The position numbers were made by a program, and so were the translations under genes. The notes below the pieces were generated by a model, which was given only the letters and a program-made list of their open reading frames with translations, did not search any database and had not been told where the DNA came from. Of a stretch of DNA of 5,679 nt, positions 1 to 5,494 are shown piece after piece (positions within the stretch are counted from its first letter, which is position 1; every line of letters starts with the position of its first letter). The DNA comes from an uncultured Burkholderiales bacterium (lineage in GTDB: Bacteria > Pseudomonadota > Gammaproteobacteria > Burkholderiales > Burkholderiaceae_D), in assembly GCA_903904635.1 (NCBI GenBank), contig CAIVDH010000285.1, forward strand, positions 1 to 5,679. The letters run 5' to 3'.

Positions 1-312
1 AGCAGCGCGCTTTTGGATGTCGTGAATTTCGTTGCGGCCAATGCCAAGACTGACATTAAAGGTGTGTACGCAGGCAGCGTGCCTTATCTAAAGCTAGCTG
101 GTATCGTATTTGGTGGCTGGCAGATGGCGCGTGCAGCATTGGTAGCACATCGAAAATTACATGCTAAAGAAGGCGACACCGGTTTTTATCAGGCCAAAAT
201 AAGTACAGCGCGCTTCTTTGCAGACTACTACCTGTCGCAAGCCAGCTCTTACCGCACCGCGATTATTGATGGTGGTGCTGGTGTGATGGCTTTAGCAGAA
301 GAGCAGTTTTAA
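1..312 (+). CDS. acyl-CoA dehydrogenase, C-terminal fragment (5' end outside window)
   Basis: The frame is open from base 1 to a TAA at 310-312, giving the last 103 residues of a longer protein. The segment GGWQMARAALVAHRKL followed by FYQAKISTARFFADYYL and a closing run of small residues (GGAGVMALAEEQF) matches, from memory, the extra C-terminal domain of the long (about 600-residue) acyl-CoA dehydrogenases that act in fatty acid or related acyl-CoA oxidation. These are FAD-dependent cytoplasmic enzymes that introduce an alpha-beta double bond. The catalytic core and FAD site lie upstream of the window, so the substrate cannot be judged. The only internal start-like codons (TTG at 13, later ATGs) are not true starts. 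It converges on the TM2 gene, with a shared hairpin between them. Confidence 0.85.
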   Translation, partial: SSALLDVVNFVAANAKTDIKGVYAGSVPYLKLAGIVFGGWQMARAALVAHRKLHAKEGDTGFYQAKISTARFFADYYLSQASSYRTAIIDGGAGVMALAEEQF

Positions 313-335
313 GTCATGTATCAATAAAACTAAGT

Positions 336-357
336 TGGGTGAGCAAGCGCTCACCCA
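336..357. terminator. bidirectional hairpin between convergent genes
   Basis: GGGTGAGC (337-344) pairs with GCTCACCC (349-356) around the loop AAGC, and a T-A pair extends the stem to 9 bp. Read on the minus strand it is followed by a T-rich stretch (AACTTAGTTTTATTG), which suits an intrinsic terminator for the TM2 gene. On the + strand the following bases are not T-rich, so termination of the dehydrogenase gene there would be weaker. The hairpin contains the TM2 stop codon (351-353 on the minus strand). Confidence 0.65.
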
Positions 358-767
358 TATGATCCGCCTGTCAAAATCAAATCAAAGCTTCGGGCCAGAG
401 CGATTAGCATCAGCGTAGCGCCATTTGCCAGATTCATCACCATGAGCAAGGCCACAGGCCAGCCGGTGTCGGACGTCTTGCCAGATTCTGCGTTGTAAAG
501 CGCATCCCATTTCTCATCAGACATCAGGCCGATGATAAAAGTCTCTATACATGCAGCCAAAACCGAAATCACCAGCGGCGCAGTATTAATTAAAAGCGGT
601 CGGTCTGGATTTTGAGCTAACAGCGCAGCAGAAAATAGCACTGAGGCTGCATGTAACCAACCCGGAATATCTTTCATTCCTTGCAAGTAAAAACGGTGTA
701 CACCGGCTCCGCCCAGCATCAGCCCGAGTAAGGCGGCGAAAGTTTTATTTTTATGTGAATTTTGCAT
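351..767 (-). CDS. TM2-domain integral membrane protein
   Basis: This 138-residue protein carries the TM2 signature near its N-terminus: KNKTFAALLGLMLGGAGVHRFYL (residues 6-28) contains the conserved G-G-x-G-x-HRFYL turn between two hydrophobic segments. Further hydrophobic stretches lie near residues 38-50, 62-81 and 104-125, so about four membrane passes are likely. The segment DEKWDALYN (84-91) sits in the loop between the third and fourth. TM2 proteins are widespread inner-membrane proteins with no settled biochemical role. I chose ATG at 767 over an in-frame TTG at 776 because the TTG adds only three residues; neither has a clear Shine-Dalgarno sequence. The gene is transcribed away from the rpsP operon, and its stop lies inside the convergent hairpin. 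The function remains unknown. Confidence 0.85.
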   Translation of the reverse strand: MQNSHKNKTFAALLGLMLGGAGVHRFYLQGMKDIPGWLHAASVLFSAALLAQNPDRPLLINTAPLVISVLAACIETFIIGLMSDEKWDALYNAESGKTSDTGWPVALLMVMNLANGATLMLIALARSFDLILTGGSYG

Positions 768-828
768 GTATTTCAATTGGTGGCCAGTGAATTGAGGGTT
801 AAATTGTTTTTATAAAGCTAACTTTTTC

Positions 829-871
829 TATGGTGGCTGGCTTTTCTAAGGCCTTAGTGTGCACCACCGTA
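829..871. other. nested inverted repeat in the divergent spacer
   Basis: An outer arm TATGGTGG (829-836) can pair with CCACCGTA (864-871), with one G-T wobble. It encloses the perfect 12-base palindrome CTAAGGCCTTAG (846-857). The element lies between the divergently transcribed TM2 and rpsP genes and upstream of the rpsP promoter. It could be a protein binding site or part of the TM2 leader RNA. No function can be assigned from sequence alone. Confidence 0.35.
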
Positions 872-902
872 GCAAGTCGGGCAACAACGGCCTCGCATAA
901 GC

Positions 903-932
903 TTGTAGCTAAGTACTTAAACCAGCTATAAT
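903..932 (+). promoter_or_regulatory. sigma70-type promoter of the rpsP operon
   Basis: A perfect -10 hexamer TATAAT is at 927-932, with TTGTAG (903-908) 18 bases upstream as a partial -35. The expected start point is near 939, giving a pyrimidine-rich leader of about 36 bases before rpsP. The bases after the -10 (CTGCGTC) form a GC-rich discriminator, a feature associated with stringent control of ribosomal genes. The spacer contains the perfect palindrome TAAGTACTTA (910-919). Confidence 0.65.
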
Positions 933-974
933 CTGCGTCTTTTTCCGTGTCCGTATCCCTTTTCTGAGAATCCT

Positions 975-1226
975 ATGGTCGTTATTCGTTTAGCTCGTGG
1001 TGGTGCCAAGAAGCGCCCTTTTTATAACATCGTTGCTACAGATTCGCGCAATCGCCGCGATGGCCGTTTCATCGAACGTATCGGTTTCTACAATCCAGTC
1101 GCATCCGGCAAAGAGGAATCTTTCCGTATCGCTCAGGATCGTCTGACACACTGGCAAGGTGTAGGCGCACAAATGTCGCCTACCGTTGCACGTCTGGTCA
1201 ATCAGGCAAACAAGAAGGCAGCTTAA
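975..1226 (+). CDS. rpsP: 30S ribosomal protein S16
   Basis: This 83-residue protein has the full S16 pattern: [20 protein letters not shown] at the N-terminus, then [17 protein letters not shown] (residues 26-42) and a C-terminal helix ending NQANKKAA. S16 binds 16S rRNA in the body of the small subunit and aids 30S assembly. The length matches the family (about 82 residues in E. coli). The ATG at 975 has a modest GAGA ribosome site just upstream (966-969). It is the first gene of the operon, directly after a strong promoter, and its stop is followed one base later by the presumed rimM start, suggesting translational coupling. The identification is secure. Confidence 0.98.
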   Translation: MVVIRLARGGAKKRPFYNIVATDSRNRRDGRFIERIGFYNPVASGKEESFRIAQDRLTHWQGVGAQMSPTVARLVNQANKKAA

Positions 1227-1230
1227 TTTG
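1213..1230 (+). promoter_or_regulatory. ribosome site that fixes the rimM TTG start
   Basis: AGAAGG (1213-1218) lies inside the last codons of rpsP and is nine bases before the TTG at 1228-1230. No ATG or GTG lies in frame between here and the conserved RimM core. The earlier in-frame TTG at 1186 lies within rpsP and would add 14 residues that simply reflect the rpsP sequence in another frame. Confidence 0.6.
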
Positions 1231-1782
1231 CTACCTGAAGGTGCTTCGGGAGTCGTTGTTCCTGATGATCTGGTTTTGGTTGCCTATGTATCCGGTGCGT
1301 ATGGTTTGGCTGGCTGGATAAGGCTGCGGCCCTATTCGGCTGAAGCAAGCGCGCTACTCCATGCAAAAACATGGTGGATGGATAAACCAGCTGTGCAAGA
1401 TGTCAGCGTGATGGAGGTACGCACACAAGGCGAAGATATTGTAGCTCGTCTCATGGGCGTGGCCGATCGCGTATCTGCTGAGAACTTACGTGGTGCGACA
1501 GTGCAAATCCGTCGCAGTCATTTCCCGCCGTTAGCTGATAACGAGTTTTACTGGGTAGATCTGATAGGTCATGAAGTTGAAAACCTGCAGGGTGTGTCTT
1601 TAGGCGTTGTGGTCGGATTAATGGATAACGGTGCTCATCCGATTTTGCGAGTGGCTGATCTGCCTAATGCAGATCAAAAAAAACCGGAAGAATTATTGAT
1701 ACCGTTTGTTGATCGTTTCGTCAGTAATGTAGATCAAACGGCAAAAAGAATTACGGTAGATTGGGATCGCGATTATCAGTGA
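1228..1782 (+). CDS. rimM: ribosome maturation factor RimM
   Basis: This protein assists late maturation of the 30S head and binds S19. With the TTG start it has 184 residues. The N-terminal RimM domain begins at about residue 14 with DDLVLVAYVSGAYGLAGWIRLR, and the C-terminal PRC-barrel domain opens with EFYWVDLIG (106-114) and includes MDNGAHPILRV; the region ends ITVDWDRDYQ. The layout and length fit the family (182 residues in E. coli). The start is inferred from the ribosome site in rpsP and the absence of any ATG or GTG before the conserved core. It sits one base after the rpsP stop and 30 bases before trmD. A TTG start would fit the low RimM and TrmD synthesis relative to ribosomal proteins known for this operon in E. 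coli, but that is inference. Confidence 0.95.
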   Translation: MLPEGASGVVVPDDLVLVAYVSGAYGLAGWIRLRPYSAEASALLHAKTWWMDKPAVQDVSVMEVRTQGEDIVARLMGVADRVSAENLRGATVQIRRSHFPPLADNEFYWVDLIGHEVENLQGVSLGVVVGLMDNGAHPILRVADLPNADQKKPEELLIPFVDRFVSNVDQTAKRITVDWDRDYQ

Positions 1783-1812
1783 TGCAATCTGTTTCAGTAG
1801 CGGAGAGTGAGC

Positions 1813-2562
1813 ATGCTGTTTGACGTCATTACGCTCTTTCCTGAAATGTTTGCTGCCCTGACTGCATCCGGCATTACGCGGCGCGCATTTGAGCAGAAAA
1901 AATTTGGATTGTCGTTGTTGAACCCTCGTGAGTTCACTACTGACAATCATCGTACAGTTGATGATCGTCCATACGGTGGTGGTCCCGGCATGGTGATGAT
2001 GGCTAAGCCGCTAGAGGCAGCTATCAATGCTGCCAAGGCAAATCAACAGCAGCAACAGGTAAAGCCGCGTGTGATTTATTTGTCGCCGCAGGGATCGACT
2101 CTGACACATGCCAAGGTAATGCAACTTGCTTTAGAGCCGGGATTAATTCTTCTGTGTGGAAGATATGAAGCAGTAGATCAGCGTTTGTTAGAGCGCTATG
2201 TAGATGAAGAAATCAGTCTGGGTGATTTTGTTTTGTCGGGTGGAGAGTTACCTGCAATGGCATTAATGGATGCCATCATCAGGCAGCTGCCCGGTGTGCT
2301 AAATGATGATGCTTCAGCGATTGAAGATAGTTTCGTAAGTGGCTTGTTGGATTGTCCGCATTACACGAGACCTGAAATTTACGAAAACATGCCGGTGCCG
2401 GCTGTATTGTTGGGCGGCCATCATGCAGAGATCATTAAATGGCGCCGTGAGCAGGCGTTAGTGGCAACTCTGCAGAAACGGCCTGATTTAATTTTACGAG
2501 CGCGTGCAGAGGGATTGCTAAGTAAAAACGACGAGAAATTTCTCGATAAATTTAAGCAATAG
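1813..2562 (+). CDS. trmD: tRNA (guanine-N1)-methyltransferase TrmD
   Basis: TrmD methylates N1 of G37 in tRNAs carrying G36-G37, using S-adenosylmethionine, and so guards against +1 frameshifting. The 249-residue product shows [14 protein letters not shown] (50-63), the SAM-binding trefoil-knot segments YLSPQG (89-94), [12 protein letters not shown] (113-124) and [15 protein letters not shown] (135-149), and [12 protein letters not shown] (177-188), whose Asp180 corresponds to the catalytic Asp169 of E. coli-type enzymes. The C-terminal tRNA-binding part includes [18 protein letters not shown]. The ATG at 1813 is preceded by GGAG at 1802-1805 with seven-base spacing; the in-frame GTG at 1807 overlaps that site and is unlikely. 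A run of five glutamines (78-82) sits between the N-terminal part and the knot strand. It is the third gene of the operon. Confidence 0.97.
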   Translation: MLFDVITLFPEMFAALTASGITRRAFEQKKFGLSLLNPREFTTDNHRTVDDRPYGGGPGMVMMAKPLEAAINAAKANQQQQQVKPRVIYLSPQGSTLTHAKVMQLALEPGLILLCGRYEAVDQRLLERYVDEEISLGDFVLSGGELPAMALMDAIIRQLPGVLNDDASAIEDSFVSGLLDCPHYTRPEIYENMPVPAVLLGGHHAEIIKWRREQALVATLQKRPDLILRARAEGLLSKNDEKFLDKFKQ

Positions 2563-2588
2563 ACTTAATTTAAACAGCGTTAACAGAT

Positions 2589-2616
2589 TTGCCAGAATTG
2601 AAGATTTTTATATCTT
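2589..2616 (+). promoter_or_regulatory. possible internal promoter before rplS
   Basis: TTGCCA (2589-2594, five of six consensus bases) is followed after 16 bases by TATCTT (2611-2616, four of six). Placed just after trmD, such a promoter would boost L19 relative to TrmD. An AT-rich inverted repeat GAAGAT/ATCTTC (2600-2605 and 2612-2617) overlaps it. This is a weak match by eye only. Confidence 0.3.
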
Positions 2617-2652
2617 CTGTGACAGTTAGTCCGGATAGATAAGTAGTAAGAG

Positions 2653-2674
2653 CAGGTGAATTTCACCTGATTTT
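2653..2674 (+). terminator. short attenuator-like hairpin in the rplS leader
   Basis: CAGGTGA (2653-2659) pairs with TCACCTG (2663-2669) around a three-base loop, followed by ATTTTG. The stem is short and the T-run is only four bases. It may act as a partial terminator, an RNA processing or stability element, or nothing at all. It lies inside the operon between trmD and rplS, where full termination would not be expected unless rplS has its own promoter further downstream. Confidence 0.4.
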
Positions 2675-2681
2675 GTAACCC

Positions 2682-2728
2682 CCATCCTCTACCGGGCAAA
2701 GAAGTAATAATATGCGCCGGCATGATGG
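2682..2728 (+). other. candidate structured leader of rplS
   Basis: CCATC (2682-2686) can pair with GATGG (2724-2728). Inside it, CCGGGC (2692-2697) pairs with GC-G-CCGG (2714-2720) with one bulged G, enclosing an A-rich loop. The structure ends just before the AGGAG ribosome site (2733-2737) of rplS, where it could affect translation initiation. Pairing was found by eye, with no energy calculation. Confidence 0.35.
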
Positions 2729-2743
2729 TAATAGGAGCTAAAA

Positions 2744-3127
2744 ATGGATCTGATCCAGCAACTTGAGCAAGAAGAAATCGCCCGTCTGGGCAAGAACATT
2801 CCCGACTTTGCACCTGGCGATACCGTCGTGGTCAGTGTTAACGTAGTCGAAGGCACACGCAAGCGTGCTCAGGCTTATGAAGGTGTCGTTATTTCACGCC
2901 GTAATCGCGGTCTGAATTCTAACTTCATCGTTCGTAAAATTTCCTCGGGTGAGGGCGTTGAGCGTACATTTCAGCTGTACTCTCCTTTGATCGCATCGAT
3001 CGAAGTCAAGCGTCGCGGCGATGTACGTCGTGCCAAGCTTTATTATCTGCGTGAGCGTTCCGGTAAATCGGCGCGTATTCGCGAAAAGCTGCCGAACCGT
3101 CGCGTTGTTGCCAAAGCAGCGGAGTAA
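2744..3127 (+). CDS. rplS: 50S ribosomal protein L19
   Basis: This 127-residue protein has the L19 pattern: [12 protein letters not shown] at the N-terminus, then [20 protein letters not shown] (residues 22-41), [36 protein letters not shown] and [20 protein letters not shown]19 sits at the interface between the two ribosomal subunits. It is about 12 residues longer than the E. coli protein; the extra basic C-terminal tail ([17 protein letters not shown]) accounts for this. The ATG at 2744 has a good AGGAG six bases upstream. The 181-base spacer after trmD is long for this operon and carries hairpins and a possible promoter. A strong terminator follows 19 bases after the stop. Confidence 0.98.
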   Translation: MDLIQQLEQEEIARLGKNIPDFAPGDTVVVSVNVVEGTRKRAQAYEGVVISRRNRGLNSNFIVRKISSGEGVERTFQLYSPLIASIEVKRRGDVRRAKLYYLRERSGKSARIREKLPNRRVVAKAAE

Positions 3128-3137
3128 GCACACTTGT

Positions 3138-3164
3138 TTTACAGGTAAAAAGGGCACGTATAGT
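3138..3164 (+). promoter_or_regulatory. promoter-like pair overlapping the rplS terminator
   Basis: TTTACA (3138-3143) and TATAGT (3159-3164) each match five of six bases of the sigma70 consensus, but the spacer is only 15 bases. An alternative TTGTTT (3134-3139) gives a 19-base spacer. The -10 lies in the loop and first stem bases of the terminator hairpin. The expected start near 3171 would give the NUDIX gene a leader of about 17 bases, and there is no room for a promoter between the terminator and its ATG. Confidence 0.35.
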
Positions 3165-3173
3165 GCCCTTTTT
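3147..3173 (+). terminator. strong intrinsic terminator of the rpsP-rplS operon
   Basis: AAAAAGGGCAC (3147-3157) pairs perfectly with GTGCCCTTTTT (3163-3173), giving an 11-bp stem with a five-base loop GTATA. The T-run forms the 3' side of the stem, and the mirrored A-run means the element could also work on the other strand. It lies 19 bases after the rplS stop. Confidence 0.92.
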
Positions 3174-3187
3174 CATTGGATCATCGT

Positions 3188-3859
3188 ATGAGTGCAATAA
3201 TTTTTGACCCCAGACTGGCGCAGTTAGACACCACAGCAAATGAACCCGCTATTGACCTGGCGCGACTCGATGCTGCATGGCTGCGCAATCGCTTCGCCCA
3301 TCCGCTGGAATGGCAGCCTGAATTCACGGACGAGCATTTATTGCGTCGCGCGGATCAGCCACTGACATCTGCATCCGTATTAGTGCCTCTAGTCGTTTAT
3401 CCAGATAGTATGACTTTGCTGCTGACGCAACGCACTGCGCATCTGCATGACCATGCAGGGCAAATCAGTTTCCCCGGTGGCCGCACTGATCCGGAAGACA
3501 TTGATGTTGTGGCGACTGCATTGCGTGAAACTGAAGAAGAAATCGGGCTGGCACGACAACATATTGAAGTCATAGGCACACTACCAGAATATTTAACCGG
3601 TACGGGATTTAAGGTGACGCCGGTCGTGGCGCTGATACATCCGCCATTTGAGCTTAAGGCTGATAGCTTTGAAGTGGCAGAAATATTCGAAGTACCACTG
3701 AATTATTTGATGAATGGTGCCAATCACGAGCGACGTTCAGCAGAATTTCCCAATCGTCCCGGTCGACGTACTTTTTACGCAATGCCTTATGAAAGCTATT
3801 TTATCTGGGGAGCGACAGCTGGCATGTTACGTAATCTTTATCATTTTTTAAGAGCCTGA
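3188..3859 (+). CDS. NUDIX hydrolase, probable CoA pyrophosphatase
   Basis: This 223-residue protein probably splits coenzyme A or its derivatives into 3',5'-ADP and 4'-phosphopantetheine. The CoA-pyrophosphatase signature runs from LLT at 78 to FPGG at 95-98 (LLTQRTAHLHDHAGQISFPGG without the usual Arg, replaced here by His87). The metal-binding NUDIX helix RETEEEIGL is at 113-121; the gap between FPGG and RE is longer than in the generic NUDIX box, as in the E. coli NudL type. Later conserved segments are EYLTGTGFKVTPVVAL, EVAEIFEVPL and FIWGATAGMLRNLY. ATG 3188 has a weak GGA upstream; an in-frame TTG at 3176 would add four residues. The gene begins 14 bases after the operon terminator. 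Substrate is inferred from family only. Confidence 0.9.
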   Translation: MSAIIFDPRLAQLDTTANEPAIDLARLDAAWLRNRFAHPLEWQPEFTDEHLLRRADQPLTSASVLVPLVVYPDSMTLLLTQRTAHLHDHAGQISFPGGRTDPEDIDVVATALRETEEEIGLARQHIEVIGTLPEYLTGTGFKVTPVVALIHPPFELKADSFEVAEIFEVPLNYLMNGANHERRSAEFPNRPGRRTFYAMPYESYFIWGATAGMLRNLYHFLRA

Positions 3860-3866
3860 AAAATTT

Positions 3867-3888
3867 AAATAATAGTTACTTATTATTT
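3867..3888. other. AT-only inverted repeat after the NUDIX gene
   Basis: AAATAATA (3867-3874) pairs with TATTATTT (3881-3888) around a six-base loop, eight bases after the NUDIX stop. With no G-C pairs it is a poor intrinsic terminator, though a T-run ends it. It may be a weak terminator or simply AT-rich spacer. Confidence 0.3.
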
Positions 3889-3908
3889 TCAATGTGATAT
3901 CGCGTGAT

Positions 3909-3937
3909 TTGATTCCTGGCAAATGCTGCGTTATCTT
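3909..3937 (+). promoter_or_regulatory. candidate sigma70 promoter for the CobD/CbiB-family gene
   Basis: TTGATT (3909-3914) and TATCTT (3932-3937), each four of six consensus bases, are separated by the optimal 17 bases. The predicted start near 3944 gives a leader of about 23 bases, which includes AAGG (3956-3959) seven bases before the ATG. Confidence 0.45.
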
Positions 3938-3966
3938 ATGGAGTGCTGGTTTAACAAGGCGTTCAA

Positions 3967-4923
3967 ATGACAATTTTTTCAATATTATTTGTATTGTTTC
4001 TTGAGCAGTTCTGGCCACTGAGAGCCGATAATCCGGTCTATAGCTGGATAAGGATTTTCGCTGCGCGGGTAGAGCATAGCTTCAACGCAGGTCGTGCAGA
4101 ACATGGCCGCATGGCTTGGCTAGTCATGATTTCTGTGATGGTCGTGCCGACGCTGGTTATTCATTGGTTCCTGGCTCTCATAAATCCGTTTGTCCAATTA
4201 GCCTGGACGCTATTAATCGTTTATCTGACACTGGGTTTTCGTCATTACAGCCACTACTTCACGTCGATACAACTCGCATTAACAAATAATGATCTGCCTG
4301 AAGCTCGCAAACTATTATCTGAGTGGACCAAGCAGGATGCGCGTGACATGGAAGCAGAAGAGATAGCACGATTGGCGGTAGAAAATGCATTGATCACCAC
4401 GCACAGAAATGTTTTCGGTGTATTTTTCTGGCTATTAATGCCACTCGGACCGGCTGGAGCTGTGCTCTATCGTGTTGCAGAATTTCTTGCAAGGGAATGG
4501 GGCGAGTCCGAGCGCATGAAGCAAGAGCTATTCGGTCGTTTTGCAGTTTTCGCATTTTATTGGATAGATTGGATACCTGCTCGCCTGACAGCCATAGCCT
4601 TTGCCATAGTTGGTAATTTTGAAGATGCCATTTATGCCTGGCGAAATTTTTCTCGCCGCTGGAGCAATGAAACTGTAGGAATTATTTTGTCAGCAGGCGG
4701 CGGTGCAATGGGCGTAAGACTAGGTACACCTGCTGAATATGCCCCCAATGTTCCCTCAGTTGATCTTTCAATGCCGGATGCAGGAATGACAGAAACTGAA
4801 ATATTGCCCGGTGAGGCTCCTTCATTGCGCGCATTGCAAAGTACCGTCGGCCTGATCTGGCGTGCGCTACTGTTATGGATTTTATTGCTACTGCTATTGT
4901 CTGCTGCTGCCTGGCTAGGATAG
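3967..4923 (+). CDS. CobD/CbiB-family integral membrane protein
   Basis: This 318-residue protein resembles the CobD/CbiB family, whose classical members join aminopropanol or its phosphate to adenosylcobyric acid in the inner membrane. Recognisable segments are VEHSFNAGRAEHGR (35-48), LPEARKLLSEW (110-120), VENALITTHRNVFGVFFW (138-155), GPAGAVLYR (161-169) and IDWIPARLTAIAFAIVGNFE (200-219). Hydrophobic segments lie near 50-72, 76-90, 149-170 and 192-216, with a C-terminal anchor at about 296-318. The ATG is supported by AAGG at 3956-3959. No other cobalamin genes are in the window, and the solitary setting beside a NUDIX gene, which I recall from other Burkholderiales, makes a role in B12 synthesis doubtful. 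Family membership is fairly sure; function is not. Confidence 0.82.
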   Translation: MTIFSILFVLFLEQFWPLRADNPVYSWIRIFAARVEHSFNAGRAEHGRMAWLVMISVMVVPTLVIHWFLALINPFVQLAWTLLIVYLTLGFRHYSHYFTSIQLALTNNDLPEARKLLSEWTKQDARDMEAEEIARLAVENALITTHRNVFGVFFWLLMPLGPAGAVLYRVAEFLAREWGESERMKQELFGRFAVFAFYWIDWIPARLTAIAFAIVGNFEDAIYAWRNFSRRWSNETVGIILSAGGGAMGVRLGTPAEYAPNVPSVDLSMPDAGMTETEILPGEAPSLRALQSTVGLIWRALLLWILLLLLLSAAAWLG

Positions 4924-5022
4924 AGAAGTAAATAATCTAATGTTAGCTGCACTGATTGCAGAGAGTGTCAAATCAGCATCGCAATAATAGTGACATTAAT
5001 TTTTTTGTGAGCTCTCGTGGTT

Positions 5023-5028
5023 TAAAAT
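5023..5028 (+). promoter_or_regulatory. possible -10 element upstream of the DUF3579 gene
   Basis: TAAAAT (5023-5028) matches five of six -10 bases and lies about 37 bases before the ATG. There is no good -35 at 16-18 bases, only a T-run; TTGTGA (5005-5010) is too close at 12 bases. The 142-base spacer after the CobD/CbiB-family gene otherwise holds only a five-base stem (4947-4961) and a T7 run. Confidence 0.3.
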
Positions 5029-5065
5029 TACACCCGCCTGAACTTTCGTAGAGAAATGCTTTTTG

Positions 5066-5380
5066 ATGGATGCTCCAAACTCTGAATCACCGCAACCCGA
5101 ATCGAATTTCATCATTCAGGGTGTAACGAGCAATGGCAAAGCATTTCGCCCCAGTGATTGGGCCGAAAGATTATGCGGCATCATGTCACAATTCCACCCA
5201 GACAAAATACAAGGTGGCGACAGTCACCTGCAGTACTCCCCCTACGTATTGCCCTCCATGCTCAATGGTATACGCTCAGTCAACGTAGACGGTCGGCTGC
5301 GTGAATTCGAACCACTGGCCTTTCATTTTTTATTGAATTTCGCCAAGGACAATGATTTGCGAATCGTCAATCGCACATAA
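5066..5380 (+). CDS. DUF3579-family small protein
   Basis: This 104-residue soluble protein has the betaproteobacterial DUF3579 pattern as I remember it: FIIQGVTSNGKAFRPSDWAE (residues 15-34) leading into RLCGIMSQF, then LQYSPYVLPSMLNGIRSVNVD in the middle and HFLLNFAKDNDLRIV (87-101) near the C-terminus. No signal peptide or membrane segment is visible. The family has no established function. I took ATG 5066 as the start; GAGA (5051-5054) lies 11 bases upstream, rather far, and an in-frame TTG at 5063 adds only one residue. An overlapping out-of-frame ATG at 5056 gives only a nine-codon frame. The gene appears to be a separate unit, with its own possible -10 and no obvious strong terminator after it. 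Confidence 0.85.
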   Translation: MDAPNSESPQPESNFIIQGVTSNGKAFRPSDWAERLCGIMSQFHPDKIQGGDSHLQYSPYVLPSMLNGIRSVNVDGRLREFEPLAFHFLLNFAKDNDLRIVNRT

Positions 5381-5410
5381 GTTCGAAATTTAATATAAAC
5401 ATGAAGAGTG

Positions 5411-5477
5411 TTGGCGATAGCACTAACAATCCTTCCTCATTAATCTGGCTTATATCAAGCTCTCGCTGTTTAACAGC
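5411..5477. other. spacer between DUF3579 and pilin genes, with small hairpins
   Basis: The 114 bases between the two genes hold two small inverted repeats. AGTGTT/AGCACT (5407-5412 and 5419-5424) has one wobble, and GCTGT/ACAGC (5465-5469 and 5473-5477) has a three-base loop and lies 17 bases before the pilin ATG. Neither is followed by a T-run. No convincing -35/-10 pair or Shine-Dalgarno sequence for the pilin gene is visible. Confidence 0.3.
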
Positions 5478-5494
5478 CAGCATGATTGCTCGTC

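Noticed and set aside
990..1172. Minus-strand open frame opposite rpsP
   Set aside because: It lies entirely antisense to the secure S16 gene and resembles no family.
2580..2813. Minus-strand open frame across the trmD-rplS spacer
   Set aside because: It overlaps the rplS start, contains no recognisable domain and reads through the structured leader.
2894..3239. Two minus-strand open frames opposite rplS and the start of the NUDIX gene
   Set aside because: They are antisense to conserved genes, cross the strong terminator and have no recognisable content.
4632..4952. Minus-strand open frame opposite the C-terminal part of the CobD/CbiB-family gene
   Set aside because: It mirrors the coding frame of the sense gene and shows no family features.
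4947..4961. CTGCA/TGCAG hairpin after the CobD/CbiB-family gene as a terminator
   Set aside because: The stem has only five pairs and no T-run follows directly; the T7 run at 5001 is 40 bases away.
5446..5461. Sigma54-like GG-N10-GC pair (TGGC then GCT) upstream of the pilin gene
   Set aside because: Only the invariant GG and GC and few other consensus bases match; such a pair is expected by chance about once in 250 positions. It is tempting because some pilin genes use sigma54.
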